Shown piece after piece: positions 23,525-31,556 of a stretch of DNA of 32,659 bases. The position numbers were made by a program, and so were the translations under genes. The DNA lies in assembly GCF_900007165.1 (NCBI RefSeq), contig NZ_CYGY02000138.1:1-32659 (forward strand). The letters run 5' to 3'. The DNA is from Paraburkholderia piptadeniae. GTDB taxonomy: Bacteria > Pseudomonadota > Gammaproteobacteria > Burkholderiales > Burkholderiaceae. Under the pieces are notes generated by a model. It was given only the letters and a program-made list of their open reading frames with translations, searched no databases and had not been told where the DNA came from. The first letter of the stretch is position 1. Each line of letters begins with the position of its first letter.

Positions 23525-24187
23525 GTGATTGATTTTGCCACTCTCGCGCACGAATGTGCGCCGACCGTGCAGGCAGCTACCTTGCAGGCGATTGTCCGTA
23601 CGGAGTCGGCTTTTAATCCACTGGCAGTTGGCGTCGTTGGAGGTCATCTGCAGAGACAGCCGAAGACTCTTGAAGAGGCGCTTGCAACGGTTCGTGCGCT
23701 GGCTGCCCGTGGCATAGATTTCAGTTTGGGAATTGGGCAGGTCAACCGGTTCAATCTTTCCCGGTACGAGGTGACGTACGAAACCGCTTTTGACCCATGT
23801 GCCAACCTGCGGGTCGCTGGCGCCATTCTGCACGACTGCTACCAGCGTGCAAGCGCTTCGTACGGACGGGGCGAACGTGCGCTGCGGGGGGCGATCAGTT
23901 GCTACTACAGCGGTAACTTCGTTCGTGGCGAGCGGGTTGAGTCCGGCGGATCCAGCTATGTGCAGCGTGTCGTCGCCAATGCGCAGACGACGGTAGGTAA
24001 GGCCAACCTTGTTTCGGCGATACCCGTGATCATGGACCGGCCAGCTGGCCCTACAACGCAGGTTATCGCCGGAAAGGTTAAGTCCAGCCCCTCTCAACGG
24101 GACGTTAGACCGCAGCGCCATGACGCGCCGCATCCGCCGTGGGATGCCTTTGGCGACTTCGACTGTGATAGCGACGCGTGCAAATGA
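23525..24187 (+). CDS. virB1: VirB1-like lytic transglycosylase
   Basis: A 220-residue protein starting with GTG at 23525 behind a strong GGAGGAGGAAGC. The SLT fold is visible: LQAIVRTESAFNPLAVGVVG carries the catalytic Glu, then IDFSLGIGQVNRFNL (the GxxQ motif), FDPCANLRVAGAILHDCYQR, ALRGAISCYYSGNF. VirB1 enzymes cut peptidoglycan locally so the type IV secretion channel can be assembled. There is no clear signal peptide, as in several VirB1 relatives. The C-terminal 60 residues are rich in Pro, Arg and Asp and of unknown function. It is the first gene of the transfer operon. Confidence 0.85.
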   Translation: MIDFATLAHECAPTVQAATLQAIVRTESAFNPLAVGVVGGHLQRQPKTLEEALATVRALAARGIDFSLGIGQVNRFNLSRYEVTYETAFDPCANLRVAGAILHDCYQRASASYGRGERALRGAISCYYSGNFVRGERVESGGSSYVQRVVANAQTTVGKANLVSAIPVIMDRPAGPTTQVIAGKVKSSPSQRDVRPQRHDAPHPPWDAFGDFDCDSDACK

Positions 24188-24230
24188 TCTGACTGGCCGC
24201 GCCGCGGCGTTCGTTTGAAAGAGAGAAGCC

Positions 24231-24581
24231 ATGTTTCGAAAAATCAAATTCTGTGCCATCAAGTTAGCACGACTAAAAGATGATGCAGCATGCATTATCT
24301 GCGCTGCAAAGTCAACGCTGCTCGGCGCAGCACTGCTTGCGCCCGAACTTGCCTTGGCCGGAGGCGGTCTTGATTCGGCGACTGAGGGTGCGAATACGTT
24401 CAAGATCTGGCTGTACTCGTTCCTCGGTGTCTGTGCTTCATGTGTGCTGCTTTGGAAAGGTGCCGAATGCTGGGCCGATCGTTCGCACTGGAGCGAGTTC
24501 GTCACGCTCGGCGGCAAGGTCGCGGTGGTCGGTGCGGTGGTCGGCGTGCTCGCGCCGTACCTGTGGAACCTGTTTACCTGA
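24231..24581 (+). CDS. virB2: VirB2-like pilin
   Basis: A 116-residue precursor with a long N-terminal leader ending ALLAPELALA before GGGLD, a good signal-peptidase site. The mature part has two hydrophobic segments (IWLYSFLGVCASCVLLWKGA and VTLGGKVAVVGAVVGVLAPY), the usual VirB2/TrbC pilin pattern. Position between virB1 and virB3 supports the call. The ATG follows GAAAGAGAGAAGCC. The leader is longer and more charged than usual, so the downstream ATG is not excluded as a start. Confidence 0.75.
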   Translation: MFRKIKFCAIKLARLKDDAACIICAAKSTLLGAALLAPELALAGGGLDSATEGANTFKIWLYSFLGVCASCVLLWKGAECWADRSHWSEFVTLGGKVAVVGAVVGVLAPYLWNLFT

Positions 24582-24590
24582 GCGCGTGCC

Positions 24591-25028
24591 ATGTCGGACG
24601 AGAAAGCCCGCTACGCCGGTTTCAATGGACTTGGACGCACCGCGGCCATCTGGGGCGTGCCCTACATGGCGATGCTCGTGGTGGTCGTCGCTTCGATGTT
24701 CACGGGTGTGCTCGTGGCCTTCTTCGTCGGCCCGGGCGGCCTCCTCTTCGTGTTTCTCGGCTTTCCGGTGCTGCTGTCGTTCAAGCACATCTGCGAAACC
24801 GACGATCAAGGACTGTGGATCATGTGGCTGCAGTTCCGCTGCCGGTTCTACTTCTGGCAGTTGCGCATCCGCGCGCGGGTGAATGCCGGGAGAGCGGCGC
24901 CGCATTTCGGCAACACGTCGACGCTTGCGCCACTGCGATACGGCCGGCAGCGTCGTGTCTTTCGCGATTTTCTTCAACCATTGGGCAAGGGCGAGCGCCG
25001 GCTGCGTGAGCCCGGTCAGGAGCCGTGA
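24591..25028 (+). CDS. virB3: VirB3-like inner-membrane protein
   Basis: A 145-residue protein with two hydrophobic segments near the N-terminus (MAMLVVVVASMFTGVLVAFF and GGLLFVFLGFPVLLSF), then the conserved-looking HICETDDQGLWIMWLQFRCR stretch. This is the VirB3/TrbD arrangement; the partner VirB4 follows directly. The stop shares its last base with the virB4 ATG (TGATG). The basic C-terminal tail is longer than in many VirB3 proteins. Confidence 0.75.
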   Translation: MSDEKARYAGFNGLGRTAAIWGVPYMAMLVVVVASMFTGVLVAFFVGPGGLLFVFLGFPVLLSFKHICETDDQGLWIMWLQFRCRFYFWQLRIRARVNAGRAAPHFGNTSTLAPLRYGRQRRVFRDFLQPLGKGERRLREPGQEP

Positions 25029-27601
25029 TGGGTAGCAGATCAACCGTCTCGAGCGAGATCCTCGGCGCGATCGGCGCCGTCGAAGACTGGATGCCGGGGT
25101 TCAGGCATCCGGTCACAAGGCATGTGCAGCACATCGACGGAAACCGTTTCATGGTGACGCTTGCGCTGCGCGGTGTGCCGTTCGAGGTATTCGAAAACAA
25201 GGTGCTTGACCGCAAGTTCGACCGCGACACGGAGATCTTGAGCAAACTGGGCCGCGACCATGGCGGGCGCCTTGGTTACCACGGCGTTTTCATGCGACGG
25301 CGCGTGAACGCCGATCACGAGTACCGTTTCGACAGCCCCTTCATGAACTGGTTTTCGACGCAGCATGGCGGGCAGTTCAGGGGTGGCCGGTTTTTTGAAA
25401 ACCGCTATTACTTTTCGATCATCCTGAAGTACGAGGACTTCGAGGATGGGCTGAAGGAAATCGCTTCGCTGGCGCAGCAGGCCCTGCAACAGTTTGCGGA
25501 CTACGAGGCCGAACTGCTCGCGGTGTACGAGCGCACGCATATGAACGGCACAAAGATGCTGTTTTCGCCGCTGTATGGCTTCGTCAGTTATCTCGTGAAC
25601 GGGGTGACGGGTGATCTGCCAGTCGCAGCAGAGCCAGGTGTTGACGTCATTCCGTCCAGCACCCTGCGCTTTGGCTACGACACGCACGCGATTGACGGGC
25701 CGGGCGTGCCGGACCACCGGCGGTTCTTCACCTGTCGCGACCTGCGCAGCTTTCCGGACAAGCCGGGCTTCGGCCAGCTCGATCCGGTGCTCTCACTGCC
25801 GATCGAATTCACGGTTGTGCATTCCTTCAACTGCATGACGGGTTTCGAATCAAACCGCACGATCGACTCGGCAATCAACAAGCTGGAGTCCGCCGGCGAC
25901 AAGGCGAAGCATCAGGTCAGGGAACTGCGCGATGCGCAGGGTTACGTCAACACGGGCGAGCTGTCGTTCGGCGTGTACCATGGTGCGGCCGTGATCTATG
26001 GCGCAAGTACACAGGAGGCGCTGGAAAACGGGATCCTGTTCGCATCCCGATCGCTGAACGAATGCGGTGTTGACTGGGCGCTCGCGACCGGTTCCGCGCC
26101 CTTCACGTATTTTTCGCAGGTCCCGGGCGCGAAGGTCAAGCCACGGCCCAAGGTCCAGTCGTCGCGCAACTTTGCGTCGATGTTCACCTGCCACGACTAT
26201 TCCGCCGGCAAGGCTGAGGGCAACCCTATCGGCGACGGCTCAGCTGTCATCCCATTCCGTTCCGCATCGGGCATCTATTACTTCAGCCCGCATGCGAGCC
26301 GGCAGGGCGACGTCAACGTGGCGGAGAAGCTGGCCGCGCACGTGAAGCTGCAAGGCACGACCGGTGCCGGCAAGTCGACTGTCGCGACCGCCATCGCCGG
26401 CATGCTGTCCCGGTTCGGGCAGCTGCTGTTCGTGCTGGACAAGGGCCGAGGCTGGGAAGTATTCATCCGCGCGATGCGCGGCGCCTACGTGCATCTGGAG
26501 AAAGGCAAACCGACAGGCTGGGCGCCGTTCGAGCTGGCCGACACGGCTGAAAATCGCGAGTTCCTGTACGGGCTGGTCGAGCTTTGTGGACGCAGAAGCG
26601 GCGTTGATCATCAGGGCAAATCCGTCAAGATCGATCTGACCGCCGCCGAGAAGATCCAGTGCCGCAACGCCGTCGACGCGGTGATGGGTATCGAGGACGT
26701 GCGCCTGCGGCGCTTCAGTCTGCTGCTGGACAGCATTCCAGATGAGGGCGATGACAGTCTGCGCCAGCGTCTGTCGCTCTGGTGCAAATCCGACAACGGC
26801 CGCTTCTGGTGGGTGTTTGACAACCCACCGAACCTGGCGCTGAACATGACGGAGCAGCGCTGGATCGGCTTTGACGTCGAGGCGTTCCTCGTCGAAAACT
26901 ACGAACCGTCCGAGCCGGCGTTTGCCTGGCTTTTCCACCTCAAGAAGCTGATGCGAGGTGAGGGCCGGCTCATGCAGACCGTGATGGAAGAGTACTGGAT
27001 GCCGATCCGCTTCCGCACGATCCGCGAGCAGATCGAGGAAACGCTCGCGAGCGGCCGCAAGGAAGGGGAGTTCATCACGCTCATCACCCAGCAGCCCGAG
27101 CAGGGCCAGAAGGCCGCCGACCTGTACCCGGCGCTGCGCAGTCTGGTTGCGACCAACCTGTATCTGGCGGATCCGGCGGCGGAAGAGGAGGCGTACGTCC
27201 GCGACGGCATGACGCGCAAGGAATTCACGGAGTTCAGGAAGCTCACGCCCTCGTCGCGCCGGTTCCTCATCAAGCAGGGCAACCAGTCGGCGTTCGCGGG
27301 TTTTGACCTCAGCGGCATGGAAGACGCGATCGCCGTGTTCTCGGGTGATCGCGAGAACGTATTGATCTGCGACACGGTGCGCGCGGCGCTGGGGGAAGAT
27401 CCGGACGTATGGCTACCGGTCTACCTGGAACGTGTCTTCGAACGCAAACTGCGCACGCGCCTCGCGGCGAAGCACGGCGCCGATGAGCGGCTGTGGGCAG
27501 ACGAGCTGCGGCGTGGTCTCGAGTGCAAGCGCGCCGAGCTCGCCCGCATCTATGCGTCGGCACGCGCTGTCGACGCGGGTAACGAAGCTGTCACTGTCTG
27601 A
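25028..27601 (+). CDS. virB4: VirB4 ATPase of the type IV secretion system
   Basis: An 857-residue protein with the CagE/TrbE/VirB N-terminal domain (residues 1-400) and a RecA-like ATPase domain. Walker A is GTTGAGKST near residue 442. The Walker B region is around residue 652, reading LMQTVMEEYWMPI, where the usual Asp-Glu pair is Glu-Glu. Other conserved text includes LLFVLDKGRGWEVFIRAMRG, EFITLITQQPEQ and SSRRFLIKQGNQSAFAGFDL. VirB4 powers pilus assembly and DNA transfer with VirB11 and VirD4, which are not in this window. Starts at ATG 25028 overlapping virB3; a GTG at 25025 is an alternative. The stop overlaps virB5 (TGATG). Confidence 0.9.
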   Translation: MGSRSTVSSEILGAIGAVEDWMPGFRHPVTRHVQHIDGNRFMVTLALRGVPFEVFENKVLDRKFDRDTEILSKLGRDHGGRLGYHGVFMRRRVNADHEYRFDSPFMNWFSTQHGGQFRGGRFFENRYYFSIILKYEDFEDGLKEIASLAQQALQQFADYEAELLAVYERTHMNGTKMLFSPLYGFVSYLVNGVTGDLPVAAEPGVDVIPSSTLRFGYDTHAIDGPGVPDHRRFFTCRDLRSFPDKPGFGQLDPVLSLPIEFTVVHSFNCMTGFESNRTIDSAINKLESAGDKAKHQVRELRDAQGYVNTGELSFGVYHGAAVIYGASTQEALENGILFASRSLNECGVDWALATGSAPFTYFSQVPGAKVKPRPKVQSSRNFASMFTCHDYSAGKAEGNPIGDGSAVIPFRSASGIYYFSPHASRQGDVNVAEKLAAHVKLQGTTGAGKSTVATAIAGMLSRFGQLLFVLDKGRGWEVFIRAMRGAYVHLEKGKPTGWAPFELADTAENREFLYGLVELCGRRSGVDHQGKSVKIDLTAAEKIQCRNAVDAVMGIEDVRLRRFSLLLDSIPDEGDDSLRQRLSLWCKSDNGRFWWVFDNPPNLALNMTEQRWIGFDVEAFLVENYEPSEPAFAWLFHLKKLMRGEGRLMQTVMEEYWMPIRFRTIREQIEETLASGRKEGEFITLITQQPEQGQKAADLYPALRSLVATNLYLADPAAEEEAYVRDGMTRKEFTEFRKLTPSSRRFLIKQGNQSAFAGFDLSGMEDAIAVFSGDRENVLICDTVRAALGEDPDVWLPVYLERVFERKLRTRLAAKHGADERLWADELRRGLECKRAELARIYASARAVDAGNEAVTV

Positions 27602-28290
27602 TGGGGGGAATCGTGAACGTCAACGATGTCGAACGCCCGGCGCGCCTGCTGCGGGCGGGTCGTGTGGCCGTCACCGCGCTCTGCCTGTGTGCAGCGATCA
27701 TCGCACACGCCCAAGGTGTGCCAACCATCTCGCCGGCCGAGCTTGCCCAGCAGATGATGCAGGTTCAGCAGCTGATGCAGCAGATCGAGAACCAGGAGGC
27801 ACAGTACCGCGCACTCACCGGTAACAGCAGCCTGGGCACGATCATGAACTACGCATCGCTGCGCAACTACCTGCCGGAACAGTGGCAGGACATCTATGAC
27901 CAGGCGAAGCGTGGCAGCCTGTCGGGCATCAGTTCGTCGATGCGCTCGATCGAGCAGCAGGAAGGCATGACGGACGCCTCGACACCGGGGCAACAGCGCT
28001 ATTACGACGTGCTCGCAGCCAACAAGGCGATGAACGAGCAGGCGTACAGCGCGACGATGGCGCGGCTCAATAACATCCAGTCGCTGATGCAGCAGTCGAA
28101 CCTCACGCAGGATCCGGCCGAGAAGGCGGATCTGCAAAACAGGATGGCTGCTGAAGAGGCGATGGTCACCAATGAGCAGACGCGCCTGCAGCTCACCGCC
28201 CAGCTGCAGCAGGCGGAGCTCAAGCTCGCGCAAGACCAGCGCGACCGCGAATTCAAAAACCAGTTCCTCGGAGGTTCAAGTGGCGAATAA
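27601..28290 (+). CDS. virB5: VirB5-like minor pilin
   Basis: A 229-residue precursor with a signal peptide (VAVTALCLCAAIIAHAQG, cleavage likely after AHA). The mature protein is almost all alpha-helical and Gln-rich: LAQQMMQVQQLMQQIENQEA, SLGTIMNYASLRNYLPEQWQ, SMRSIEQQEG and a C-terminal helix AQLQQAELKLAQDQRDREF. This matches VirB5/TrbJ proteins, which sit at the pilus tip. The ATG shares a base with the virB4 stop. A GTG at 27613 is possible. It overlaps the next small gene by 11 bp. Confidence 0.8.
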   Translation: MGGIVNVNDVERPARLLRAGRVAVTALCLCAAIIAHAQGVPTISPAELAQQMMQVQQLMQQIENQEAQYRALTGNSSLGTIMNYASLRNYLPEQWQDIYDQAKRGSLSGISSSMRSIEQQEGMTDASTPGQQRYYDVLAANKAMNEQAYSATMARLNNIQSLMQQSNLTQDPAEKADLQNRMAAEEAMVTNEQTRLQLTAQLQQAELKLAQDQRDREFKNQFLGGSSGE

Positions 28291-28525
28291 AGCTCTTCTT
28301 TCCGCGATCGTCAGTCTGCTGGTTGTCATTGCCGGTTATCTGGGCTATCTCGCGTGGGACCGTCATCAGCACAACGTGCAGGAAGAGATTGCGCACAGGC
28401 AGGATCTGGAATTCAGGGCGCATCTGCTTGGTACGACGCCCGAAAAGCTCGAGCAGGAGGAAACGCCTGAACAGCGTGAGCGGGACAGAGAAGCCGATCA
28501 GGTGGTGAAGAAAGCAATGCAGTGA
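28280..28525 (+). CDS. Small membrane protein between virB5 and virB6, entry-exclusion candidate
   Basis: Started at GTG 28280 behind TCGGAGGTTCAA, giving 81 residues. One membrane span (LLSAIVSLLVVIAGYLGYLA) is followed by a highly charged helical tail (EEIAHRQDLEFRAHLLGTTP, PEQRERDREADQVVKKAMQ). There is no lipobox. In IncP and IncN systems the gene at this place (trbK, eex) encodes entry exclusion, which is the basis for the suggestion. The tail differs from known lipoprotein exclusion factors, so function is unproven. Confidence 0.6.
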   Translation: MANKALLSAIVSLLVVIAGYLGYLAWDRHQHNVQEEIAHRQDLEFRAHLLGTTPEKLEQEETPEQRERDREADQVVKKAMQ

Positions 28526-28549
28526 ATGGAACGACTTCAGGAGCCAAAG

Positions 28550-29464
28550 ATGTCTTATACGCTTATCACGACGACGATCTTCTCAAGGATGACGTCCGAC
28601 TTCGACGCCAACGTCGTCGCGACGATCAGTTCAGGTTCGGAACGTATCATCAGTCTGATTGCGCCGTTGATGATGACGTGCTTCAGCATCTACGTGCTAC
28701 TGGTCGTGTGGTCGTACTGGCAGGGACAGAACGATGAACCGATCAACGACTTCCTGATGCGTATGGCGGCCTGGGCGTTCATCCTGACCTGCGGCATGAA
28801 CATCCAGTTCTATACCGAGTACATCGTGCCGGCTGTCAATGGTTTTGGCGAGGCACTCTCCGGTGCGATTACAGGACAAAGCAATCCCGTCTCGGGACTG
28901 GATAATTTGTTGAGCGCGTACATCAACGCCTGTGGGCAGATCTACGATCACGCGCACAACTTCGAAATTATCGGAGCGGTGTGGGTGATTTCAGTGATGC
29001 TTATCTTTGCCACGCCCTTCATGGGGTTGGCCGTGGCCTACATCATCCTCGCGAAATTCGCACTCGGACTGCTACTCGCACTCGGGCCACTCTTCATTTC
29101 AATGGCGCTGTTTCCGCCGGTGCGACAGTACTTCTGGAACTGGGCGGGACAGTGCTTTAACTACGCGCTGCTCGTAGCCCTGTTCGCGGGCGCCGGCGCG
29201 ATCGAAGTCAATTTCGCGAAATCAATTGCACCGAGCGGGACGGCCTTCCCGTCGATGCAGCAGGTGGTGGAAATCGACGTGATGGGCGTGGTGTTCTTCG
29301 TCGTCGCCCTCAATCTTCCGGGCTTGGCCTCCGCGCTGGCGAGTGGTGTGGGCATTTCGACCATGACGGGCAAGCTGGGTGGTCTGGGACGTGCGCTGGC
29401 CGCGGCCGCGAAAACGGGTGGCGCCGGCAAGTACAAGACGGGTGGCTCCCTTTCGGCAGCATAG
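28550..29464 (+). CDS. virB6: VirB6-like polytopic inner-membrane channel protein
   Basis: Started at ATG 28550 behind CAGGAGCCAAAG (the ATG at 28526 has no ribosome-binding site), giving 304 residues. At least five hydrophobic segments are visible: LIAPLMMTCFSIYVLLVVWS, MAAWAFILTCGMNIQF, IGAVWVISVMLIFATPFMGL, LAKFALGLLLALGPLFISMA and CFNYALLVALFAGAGAI, plus VFFVVALNLPGLASALASGV. The text KFALGLLLALGPLFI followed by RQYFWNWAGQCFNYAL is typical of VirB6/TrbL. The C-terminal tail is Gly/Lys-rich. It forms part of the DNA path across the inner membrane. Confidence 0.85.
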   Translation: MSYTLITTTIFSRMTSDFDANVVATISSGSERIISLIAPLMMTCFSIYVLLVVWSYWQGQNDEPINDFLMRMAAWAFILTCGMNIQFYTEYIVPAVNGFGEALSGAITGQSNPVSGLDNLLSAYINACGQIYDHAHNFEIIGAVWVISVMLIFATPFMGLAVAYIILAKFALGLLLALGPLFISMALFPPVRQYFWNWAGQCFNYALLVALFAGAGAIEVNFAKSIAPSGTAFPSMQQVVEIDVMGVVFFVVALNLPGLASALASGVGISTMTGKLGGLGRALAAAAKTGGAGKYKTGGSLSAA

Positions 29465-29472
29465 GCGGATGT

Positions 29473-29601
29473 ATGCCAGATATCTTTGCGAAGCTGATCC
29501 GCTGGTGGTTGGTCGCCGTCTGCTGGGTTACGTTTGCCGGTTTCGTGGGGGCGTTGCTCAACGTCATCGGTATGTTCATCTACCGCCGGTTGCACGAATG
29601 A
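29473..29601 (+). CDS. 42-residue membrane peptide between virB6 and virB7
   Basis: ATG at 29473, 8 bp after the virB6 stop, with a modest GGCGGATGT upstream. The product is MPDIFAKLIRWWLVAVCWVT then FAGFVGALLNVIGMFIYRRLHE. It has a basic N-terminus, one long hydrophobic span and a basic end, as expected of a small inner-membrane protein. The gene fits tightly between its neighbours (20 bp to virB7) and keeps the operon's direction, which argues that it is real. No family recognised. Confidence 0.55.
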   Translation: MPDIFAKLIRWWLVAVCWVTFAGFVGALLNVIGMFIYRRLHE

Positions 29602-29621
29602 CTGGTGAGAGGATTTCAGGC

Positions 29622-29765
29622 ATGAAGACCATATTCCGCGCAGGCCTGCTCGCATTTGTCCTGCAGGCGTGCAGTTCTCCGCCGAAACCAGCGGAGCCGA
29701 CAGGCCAGTGGATGCCTGTCAACCAGCCGCTGACCCAGCAGGCGGGTCGCACGGACCCGAAGTGA
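29622..29765 (+). CDS. virB7: VirB7-like outer-membrane lipoprotein
   Basis: A 47-residue precursor. Signal sequence MKTIFRAGLLAFVLQACSS with lipobox LQAC, then a short proline-rich mature part (PPKPAEPTGQWMPVNQPLTQ). Start follows GAGAGGATTTCAGGC. Size, lipobox and place before virB8-virB9 are those of VirB7, which anchors the VirB9/VirB10 core complex to the outer membrane. It is 8 bp upstream of virB8. Confidence 0.75.
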   Translation: MKTIFRAGLLAFVLQACSSPPKPAEPTGQWMPVNQPLTQQAGRTDPK

Positions 29766-29773
29766 GGACCAGG

Positions 29774-30625
29774 ATGGTATCGGTAATCAGACAGTGGCTC
29801 GCGGCTGGCGTGGGCTCGCGCAAGCGCGCCCCGACGCCGCCCATATCGGCCGCGCACCTGGAGGCAGCAGCGCGTGCCGTCGACCGGTCACAGCGTGACG
29901 CGGTCAGCTGGTATCTCGACCAGGCCCGGGAGTTCGAGAAGTCGAAGATGGAGATGGCCGAAGAAAAGGCGCGCGTCGCCGACCGGCGATCAGTGCTCTC
30001 GGGTGGCATCGCCCTCGCGGCTGTTTTTGGCATGGCAGCGTTAGGACTACTTAAAAGACCCAATCCACCGGCTGTGCTGCGGGTGAACGACACGACCGGC
30101 AAGGTGGATGTGCTGCCAACGACCGCGAACGGCCACGTGAGCTTCACTGAAAAAACCGACCGCGCGGACCTGCGCCGCTATGTCGAGATGCGCGAGAGCT
30201 ACGACTGGGAGACGATTTCGGACATGCACAGCGCGGTGATGTTCATGAGCGACGATCATGAAAAGGACGCTTATGACGCGCTCATCCGTGGGCCGGCCGG
30301 CCCGCTCAAGCTGCTCAAAGACCAGGCGCGCATCATCGCCCGGGTCGGCTCGATCACCTTTGTCGGTTCGACCGCGCAGGTGTTCTTCTCACGGCAGGTG
30401 ATCCCGTTGAATGTGGCGGCGAAGCACCCGGACCCGACCTGGTGGATTGCGACGGTGGCCTTCACGCGCGTCGATGTGCCGGAGAAACAGGATCAGCAGG
30501 ACATCGATCCGGACGGGTTCCGGTGCACCAGTTACGAGGTCACACGCGATTACACCCGCGCGCCAGCGGATGCATCGCCCGATCCCGCACCGGCCGCATC
30601 GAAGATGCCCGGGAGCGGGCCATGA
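29774..30625 (+). CDS. virB8: VirB8-like assembly factor
   Basis: Started at ATG 29774 behind GAGGACCAGG, giving 283 residues. A cytoplasmic N-terminus with a helix (SWYLDQAREFEKSKMEMAEE) precedes one membrane span (VLSGGIALAAVFGMAALGLL). A periplasmic NTF2-like domain follows, with RRYVEMRESYDWETISDMHS and WWIATVAFTRVDVPEKQDQQ, then PDGFRCTSYEVTRDY. This is the VirB8/TraE plan. The C-terminal 20 residues are Pro/Ala-rich. The stop overlaps virB9 by 4 bp (ATGA). Confidence 0.85.
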   Translation: MVSVIRQWLAAGVGSRKRAPTPPISAAHLEAAARAVDRSQRDAVSWYLDQAREFEKSKMEMAEEKARVADRRSVLSGGIALAAVFGMAALGLLKRPNPPAVLRVNDTTGKVDVLPTTANGHVSFTEKTDRADLRRYVEMRESYDWETISDMHSAVMFMSDDHEKDAYDALIRGPAGPLKLLKDQARIIARVGSITFVGSTAQVFFSRQVIPLNVAAKHPDPTWWIATVAFTRVDVPEKQDQQDIDPDGFRCTSYEVTRDYTRAPADASPDPAPAASKMPGSGP

Positions 30626-31539
30626 GTCGTGCGGGCCTTCGCTCGCCGCCAGGCGTGGTCGCGATCATGGCCGCCTGTGCGCTCGCCGGTGGCCGCGTGC
30701 ACGCGCTTGAAATCCCGCGGAGCTGCGGCGCCGACCCGCATATCCAGTGCGCGACGTACAGCCCCGACCAGGCCTACCGCGTGGCGACGATGCCAGGCCG
30801 TGTGGTGATGATCCAGTTCGAGCCCGGAGAACACATCCTGAAAGACGGCGGCGGCATTGGCGATGCACGCGCCTGGCACGTGTCGGTCAACGACAGCGGA
30901 GCGCTGCTCAAGCCCGGTGCGCTGCAACCCGAAACCAACCTCGTGCTCGTGACCAACCGGCGCACCTATTCGCTGTCGCTTGTCGATGTATCGCGGGCGC
31001 AGCCCGCGACGTGGATCCTGCGCTTCGACTATCCGGACACGAAGGCGAAGACCGCGGCCGAACAGCTGCGGCGCCGGGAGGCCGTCAGCGCCGTACTGGC
31101 GGGCCAGCAGGACACTCCGGCTGGTCCGGCGAGAACCGGAGCGACGGGCGCAGCGGTGTCCCCGGGTGCGCCCGGGTCATCCGCGCCGGCGGCGAACATG
31201 CAGTACATGATGCGCGGCGATCGCGCGCTTGCGCCTACCGCCTTGTGGGACGACGGACGTTTCACCTACTTCAGGTACGCGACCGCGCGCGATCTGCCGA
31301 CGATTTTCACGAAGCTGCCGGACGGCAGTGAGGCGACGGTGAATTTCCATATGGAAGGCGACACCGTTGTCGTCCACGAGGTTTCGAAGACGTTCATCAT
31401 CCGCTACGGCCAGGCGGTGCTGGGCATCCGCAACGACGGCTACTCGCCGGACGGCCACTACAACCGCACCGCCTCGTCGTTGCCCGGTACGGCGCGCATC
31501 GAACGCGCGCACGGCAGCCGCGATCGGGTGGACGACTGA
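30622..31539 (+). CDS. virB9: VirB9-like core-complex protein
   Basis: A 305-residue precursor starting at the ATG overlapping the virB8 stop. The signal peptide is GVVAIMAACALAGGRVHA before LEIPRS. The N-terminal domain has VATMPGRVVMIQFEPGEHIL and LKPGALQPETNLVLVTNRRT; a Gly/Ala/Pro linker spans residues 210-245. The C-terminal domain (LAPTALWDDGRFTYFRYATA, LPDGSEATVNFHMEGDTVVV, RYGQAVLGIRNDGY) is the part that binds VirB7 and VirB10 in the outer-membrane ring. It lies 17 bp upstream of virB10. Confidence 0.88.
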   Translation: MSRAGLRSPPGVVAIMAACALAGGRVHALEIPRSCGADPHIQCATYSPDQAYRVATMPGRVVMIQFEPGEHILKDGGGIGDARAWHVSVNDSGALLKPGALQPETNLVLVTNRRTYSLSLVDVSRAQPATWILRFDYPDTKAKTAAEQLRRREAVSAVLAGQQDTPAGPARTGATGAAVSPGAPGSSAPAANMQYMMRGDRALAPTALWDDGRFTYFRYATARDLPTIFTKLPDGSEATVNFHMEGDTVVVHEVSKTFIIRYGQAVLGIRNDGYSPDGHYNRTASSLPGTARIERAHGSRDRVDD

Positions 31540-31556
31540 CGGGAGCGCGCACACGC

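Noticed and set aside
29161..29655. Minus-strand open frames across virB6 and virB7
   Set aside because: They are mirror frames of clearly coding plus-strand genes with membrane and lipoprotein signatures.
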